From: Phycisphaerales bacterium
GTDB taxonomy: Bacteria > Planctomycetota > Phycisphaerae > Phycisphaerales > UBA1924
Reading direction: 5' to 3'
Assembly (NCBI GenBank): GCA_016742055.1
Contig: JACVCK010000008.1
Span: 1-33,647, forward strand
Length of the DNA stretch: 33,647 nucleotides
Position 1 is the first letter of the stretch, and the number at the start of each line of letters is the position of its first letter. The notes beneath the pieces are model-generated. The model ran no database searches, was not told the DNA's origin, and worked only from the letters and a program-made list of their open reading frames with translations. Of the stretch, positions 30,198-33,647 are shown in pieces. The translations under genes and the position numbers were made by a program.

Positions 30198-31147
30198 CGC
30201 GCGTCGCCCTGCGCCACGGAGCCGGGCGAGTGGCTGGCGTCGATGTACACCAGCGCGCTGTAGATCTCGATCCAGCGCTCTCCGCCGTCGATCCGTTCAG
30301 TCGGGCCGTTCGCCAGATGAACCAGCCGCGCGATCTTCTTGTCCGCGCTCTCTTCGCCCGGAGCGATTACGCCCGGGGGCGCGCCCCAGACCACCCGCGC
30401 GCCCGTGTCCGTCACCAGCGCCAGACGCCCGCTGCGGGCGAACTGCGCGGCGTCCACGCCGGCGATCTGCGGCCAGACGCGCGTCGCGCTGAACGCGCGG
30501 CGCATGGCGTCGAGCAGGGCCAGCGAGGCCTGCACCTCGCCGCCGGGCCACGGGGCGCCGAACGCCGGCGAGCCGTCCGCCCGGATCGGCGGGCGCGCGC
30601 CCACGTTCTCGATCACCTTCAGGCCCGCCCCCGCGCCCCCCGGCGCATAGTGAAGCGGCAGCAGCGCGCCGTGCGCGCCGACCACGATGTCCCGCCCGTC
30701 CTGGCGCACCACCGCCAGCGGCGTGCGCCAGGCGCCCTGCACCTCGATCACGTTGCCCTCGTGGCGACGCACCGAGTCCACACACTCGAACCAGCCCGTG
30801 GCCTCCAGCGCCGCCCGCGCCGACTCCAGCGAGCCGCGGTCGAACACGTCCGGCGACACGCGCGACAGAACGGTCTGCTCGATCTCGCGTCGGACGCTCT
30901 CGGGCATCCACGTCCGGCTTCGATCCCCAGAGACGGTGGGCCAGGCGATGCGGAGCGTCACGGGCTCAGCGCGCTCCTCGGCCACGCGCCGCTGGAGCGC
31001 GTCACGACCGAAGAACCATCCCAGCGTGAGCGTGAGCACGATCGCGGCGAACACCAGCGCGCCGGCACGCTCCGCGAGCGCCCTCCGGGCCAGCCCGGCT
31101 TTCGACGGCGATGACTTGGACTTGGGTTTCCGTCGGCTCTTCGCCAC
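30194..31147 (-). CDS. FtsQ/DivIB-like cell division protein (divergent), GTG start
   Basis: Basic N-terminus, one TM (ALVFAAIVLTLTLGWFFG), then an extracytoplasmic part with POTRA-like 'SLESARAALEATGWFECVDSVRRHEGNVIEVQGAWRTPLAVVR'. Immediately downstream of ddl, as in dcw clusters. Confidence 0.6.
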   Translation of the reverse strand: MAKSRRKPKSKSSPSKAGLARRALAERAGALVFAAIVLTLTLGWFFGRDALQRRVAEERAEPVTLRIAWPTVSGDRSRTWMPESVRREIEQTVLSRVSPDVFDRGSLESARAALEATGWFECVDSVRRHEGNVIEVQGAWRTPLAVVRQDGRDIVVGAHGALLPLHYAPGGAGAGLKVIENVGARPPIRADGSPAFGAPWPGGEVQASLALLDAMRRAFSATRVWPQIAGVDAAQFARSGRLALVTDTGARVVWGAPPGVIAPGEESADKKIARLVHLANGPTERIDGGERWIEIYSALVYIDASHSPGSVAQGDAR

Positions 31148-31184
31148 GTCGCATCCTTGCGGTACGGGGAGGTTCCGGGTCTTG

Positions 31185-32111
31185 TCAGCGCCGGGCCGGT
31201 CCGGCCCGCAGCGCGTTCCTGACGATTGTCGCACACAGGGCTGGCATGTCCAGCCCGACGGCCCGGGCGGCCATCGGGACCAGCGAGTGGTCGGTGAAAC
31301 CCGGCATCGTGTTCACTTCCAGCAGGATCGGTCCGCCGCCCGCCGAAGGCAGCATGAAATCCGCACGCGCCAGCCCCCGGACGCCCATCGCCGTGCACAG
31401 GCCAACCGCCGCCGATACGACATGCGTGCGGGTCTCGCCCGGCAGGACGGGGTTCACGAGGTACTGGGTGTCGTCGCGCGTGTACTTGGCCTCGTAGTCG
31501 TACAGACCGTCCGCCGGCACGATCTCGATGGCCGGGAGCGCCCGCAGGCGCCCGTCCACCTCCAGCACGCCGACGGTCAACTCCCGCCCGGGCGTGTAGG
31601 GCTCGACCATGTAGGGCTTGCCGGAAGCCAGCGCCTGCGCCCGGGCGCCCGCCCATTCGGCGCCCGTGCGGCAAATGAACAGGCCGATCGTCGAACCCTC
31701 AAAGATGGGCTTGAGGACCACCGGCAACGCGATCGGGCACGCGTCGTCGGCGGGATTGAGCACGGCGCACGCCGCCGTGGGCACGCCCGCCCGGGCCGCG
31801 GCCATTTTGGTCGCCACCTTGTCCATCGCCAGGCGCGCGGCCGCGGGACGGCAACCAACATAGGGTCGGCCATCGGTTTCGAGGAGGTCCTGCATGGGGC
31901 CCCCCTCGCCAAACGGCCCGTGCAGGACCGGCCACACCACATCGCCGGGCAGCGATCTCAGTTCCGCGCCGCTGATCCGTCCGACCACCCGATGCTCGAC
32001 GCTGAAATCGCCCGAGGCGCGGAGGGCCTCCGCGACGCACGCGGCGCTCTTGAGACTGACTTCGCGCTCGGCGTCGGGTCCGCCGGCGAGAACGAGCGCC
32101 GTCTTCTTCAC
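31185..32111 (-). CDS. ddl: D-alanine--D-alanine ligase
   Basis: 'LVLAGGPDAEREVSLKSAACVAEAL', 'VWPVLHGPFGEGGPMQDLLETDGRPYVGC', 'VVLKPIFEGSTIGL' and 'ILLEVNTMPGFTDHSLVPMAARAVGLDMPAL'. Confidence 0.95.
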   Translation of the reverse strand: MKKTALVLAGGPDAEREVSLKSAACVAEALRASGDFSVEHRVVGRISGAELRSLPGDVVWPVLHGPFGEGGPMQDLLETDGRPYVGCRPAAARLAMDKVATKMAAARAGVPTAACAVLNPADDACPIALPVVLKPIFEGSTIGLFICRTGAEWAGARAQALASGKPYMVEPYTPGRELTVGVLEVDGRLRALPAIEIVPADGLYDYEAKYTRDDTQYLVNPVLPGETRTHVVSAAVGLCTAMGVRGLARADFMLPSAGGGPILLEVNTMPGFTDHSLVPMAARAVGLDMPALCATIVRNALRAGPARR

Positions 32112-33034
32112 GCCGCGATGTCCTCCCAGGTCAGGCCCGTGCGGGTCCAGATGGCGATCTCGGGCTCCAGCAGCACGCCGTGGTGGTCCTGGACGCGTCG
32201 GCGGACCTCGCCAATGAGGCGGATCACGTCCCTCGCACAGGCGCCGCCGCCAGTGACAAAGAAGTTGGCGTGGACCGGGCTGACCTGGGCCGCGCCCTTG
32301 GCCAGGCCCTTGAGGCCCGCCTTGTCGATCAGCATGCCGGCGCTGACGCGTTCACCGTTGGGCATGGTGGGGTTCTTGAAGACGCACCCGGCGCTGCGGT
32401 CGGCCATGGGCTGGGTGGACTTCTTGTAGGCCATGATTTCCTTGAGGCGCTCGCGCAGCGCCGCGGGGTCGTCGGTGGGCCTCAGGCGCAGGTCGGCGCC
32501 GGTGATGACGACGTTCTCGAGGCCCGAATGCCGGTACCCGAAGGCGATGGCCTCGCTGGGGATGGAGACGGGCTGTCCGTCGGGGCGGAGCGTATGGACG
32601 GCGACGACGGTGTCGGCCATCTGTCCAAACGCGCCGCCGGCGTTCATGACCAGGGCGCCGCCCAGGGACGCAGGGATGCCCGCGAGCGTCTCGAGCCCGG
32701 CCAGCCCGTCGCGGACGGTGTCGGCCACGAGGCGCATGAGGTTCGCGCCGGCGCCGACGCGCAGCAGGCCGGGCTCGGACGGGGAGATCGCCTCTACCCG
32801 GTTGAGCCGGTCGAGCGTGAGCACCAGCCCATCCACGCCGTGGTCGTCCACCAGCAGGTTGGCGCCGTCGCCAAGCACGCGGACGCGCTGGCCTTCCTCG
32901 CCCGCGCGCCGGACCAGTTCGGTCAGTTCCTCAAGCGACCCCGGGCGCGCCAGACGGTCGGCCCGACCGCCAACGCCGAACCAGGTGTGGATGGGTGCGT
33001 TGCGCTGCACGGTCTCTCGCATCTCAGCCAGCAT
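32108..33034 (-). CDS. murB: UDP-N-acetylmuramate dehydrogenase
   Basis: 'NAPIHTWFGVGGRADRLARP', 'VLGDGANLLVDDHGVDGLVLTL', 'LAGIPASLGGALVMNAGGAFGQMADTV', 'GCVFKNPT' and 'AGMLIDKAGLKGLAKGAAQVSPVHANFFVTGGGACARDVIRLI'. Confidence 0.95.
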   Translation of the reverse strand: MLAEMRETVQRNAPIHTWFGVGGRADRLARPGSLEELTELVRRAGEEGQRVRVLGDGANLLVDDHGVDGLVLTLDRLNRVEAISPSEPGLLRVGAGANLMRLVADTVRDGLAGLETLAGIPASLGGALVMNAGGAFGQMADTVVAVHTLRPDGQPVSIPSEAIAFGYRHSGLENVVITGADLRLRPTDDPAALRERLKEIMAYKKSTQPMADRSAGCVFKNPTMPNGERVSAGMLIDKAGLKGLAKGAAQVSPVHANFFVTGGGACARDVIRLIGEVRRRVQDHHGVLLEPEIAIWTRTGLTWEDIAA

Positions 33035-33071
33035 CGGGGCGGGCCTCTCTCTTGGACGTTGTCGCGGGCCC

Positions 33072-33647
33072 TCACCGGGCCGGTGCGGTGCGGAAAAACT
33101 CGTGGGCCACCTGCCAGACAGGGCCGGCGCCCATCACCACCACAAGATCATTAGGACGGCAAAGGATCTCCAGGTGTTCCACGATCGCCTCGAACGGGTA
33201 AAGATGCATCGCCTGCACCCCCCGCTTTCGGAGGCGGTCCACCAGGTCCGCGGCGCTCACCTTCGTCTTCTCGATCTCCGAGTCCCGAACGAAGTAGATG
33301 TGCGGCACAATCACCACGTCCGCCTGGCTGAACGCCTGGGCGAACTCATCCAAGAGGTGCCGGGTGCGGCTGTGCTGGTGGGGCTGAAAAACGCAGATCA
33401 GCCGCCCGGCGGGCGACTGCTCCTCCGGACGCTCAAACTCCCGAAGCGCCCGGAGCGTCGCTTCGACCTCCGTCGGGTGGTGCCCGTAGTCGTCGTACAA
33501 CTTCACGGCGCCCCCCTGCACCGGGCGTTGGCCGAGGAACTGGACGCGCCGGTCCACACCCTTAAAGGTCTGGAGCGCCTCAGCGGCGCGGGCGGGGTCG
33601 GCGCCGACCGTCACCGCCAGGGCGCACGCCAGGGCGCTGTTGAACGC
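33072..33647 (-). CDS. murC: UDP-N-acetylmuramate--L-alanine ligase, C-terminal part, truncated by window edge
   Basis: 'RRVQFLGQRPVQGGAVKLYDDYGHHPTEVEATLRALREF', 'LICVFQPHQHSRTRHLLDEFAQAFSQADVVIVPHIY' and 'NDLVVVMGAGPVWQVA'. Open at the right edge. Confidence 0.93.
   Translation of the reverse strand, partial: AFNSALACALAVTVGADPARAAEALQTFKGVDRRVQFLGQRPVQGGAVKLYDDYGHHPTEVEATLRALREFERPEEQSPAGRLICVFQPHQHSRTRHLLDEFAQAFSQADVVIVPHIYFVRDSEIEKTKVSAADLVDRLRKRGVQAMHLYPFEAIVEHLEILCRPNDLVVVMGAGPVWQVAHEFFRTAPAR

Overview
This 33.6 kb, high-GC, densely coding window looks like chromosomal DNA from a Planctomycetota-type bacterium, possibly Phycisphaerae. That assignment is inferred from protein character and was not tested. 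I find about 25 complete or partial CDSs. On the minus strand: an M61-type peptidase N-terminus (cut by the left edge), a PDZ protein, a membrane anti-sigma-like protein, an ECF sigma factor, a PHP+GT4 fusion, CstA, a sigma-54 response regulator, RuvC, an ABC ATPase, a STAS protein, GyrA, a polytopic membrane protein, a DUF4442/thioesterase-like protein, an MBL hydrolase, an S9 peptidase, GreA, a membrane protein, an FtsQ-like protein, Ddl, MurB and MurC (cut by the right edge). On the plus strand: TatC, TadA, an AhpD-like protein, CoaD, a degenerate MBL-fold protein, a large secreted protein, a Cys-rich DUF2325-like protein, RuvB, a GT39-like membrane protein and a DUF1579 protein. I saw no tRNA, rRNA, CRISPR array, transposase or phage genes. 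The window is mostly housekeeping. The best second-look items are CstA with two unusual inserts (a zinc-ribbon-like CxxC..CxxC loop and a lower-GC extracytoplasmic segment), the PHP+glycosyltransferase fusion, a degenerate MBL-fold protein beside coaD, a large secreted protein with weak gingipain-like resemblance, the ECF/anti-sigma/PDZ/M61 cluster, the unusual GyrA QRDR, and the murC-murB-ddl-ftsQ remnant. I found no convincing multi-gene novel defence or mobile system.
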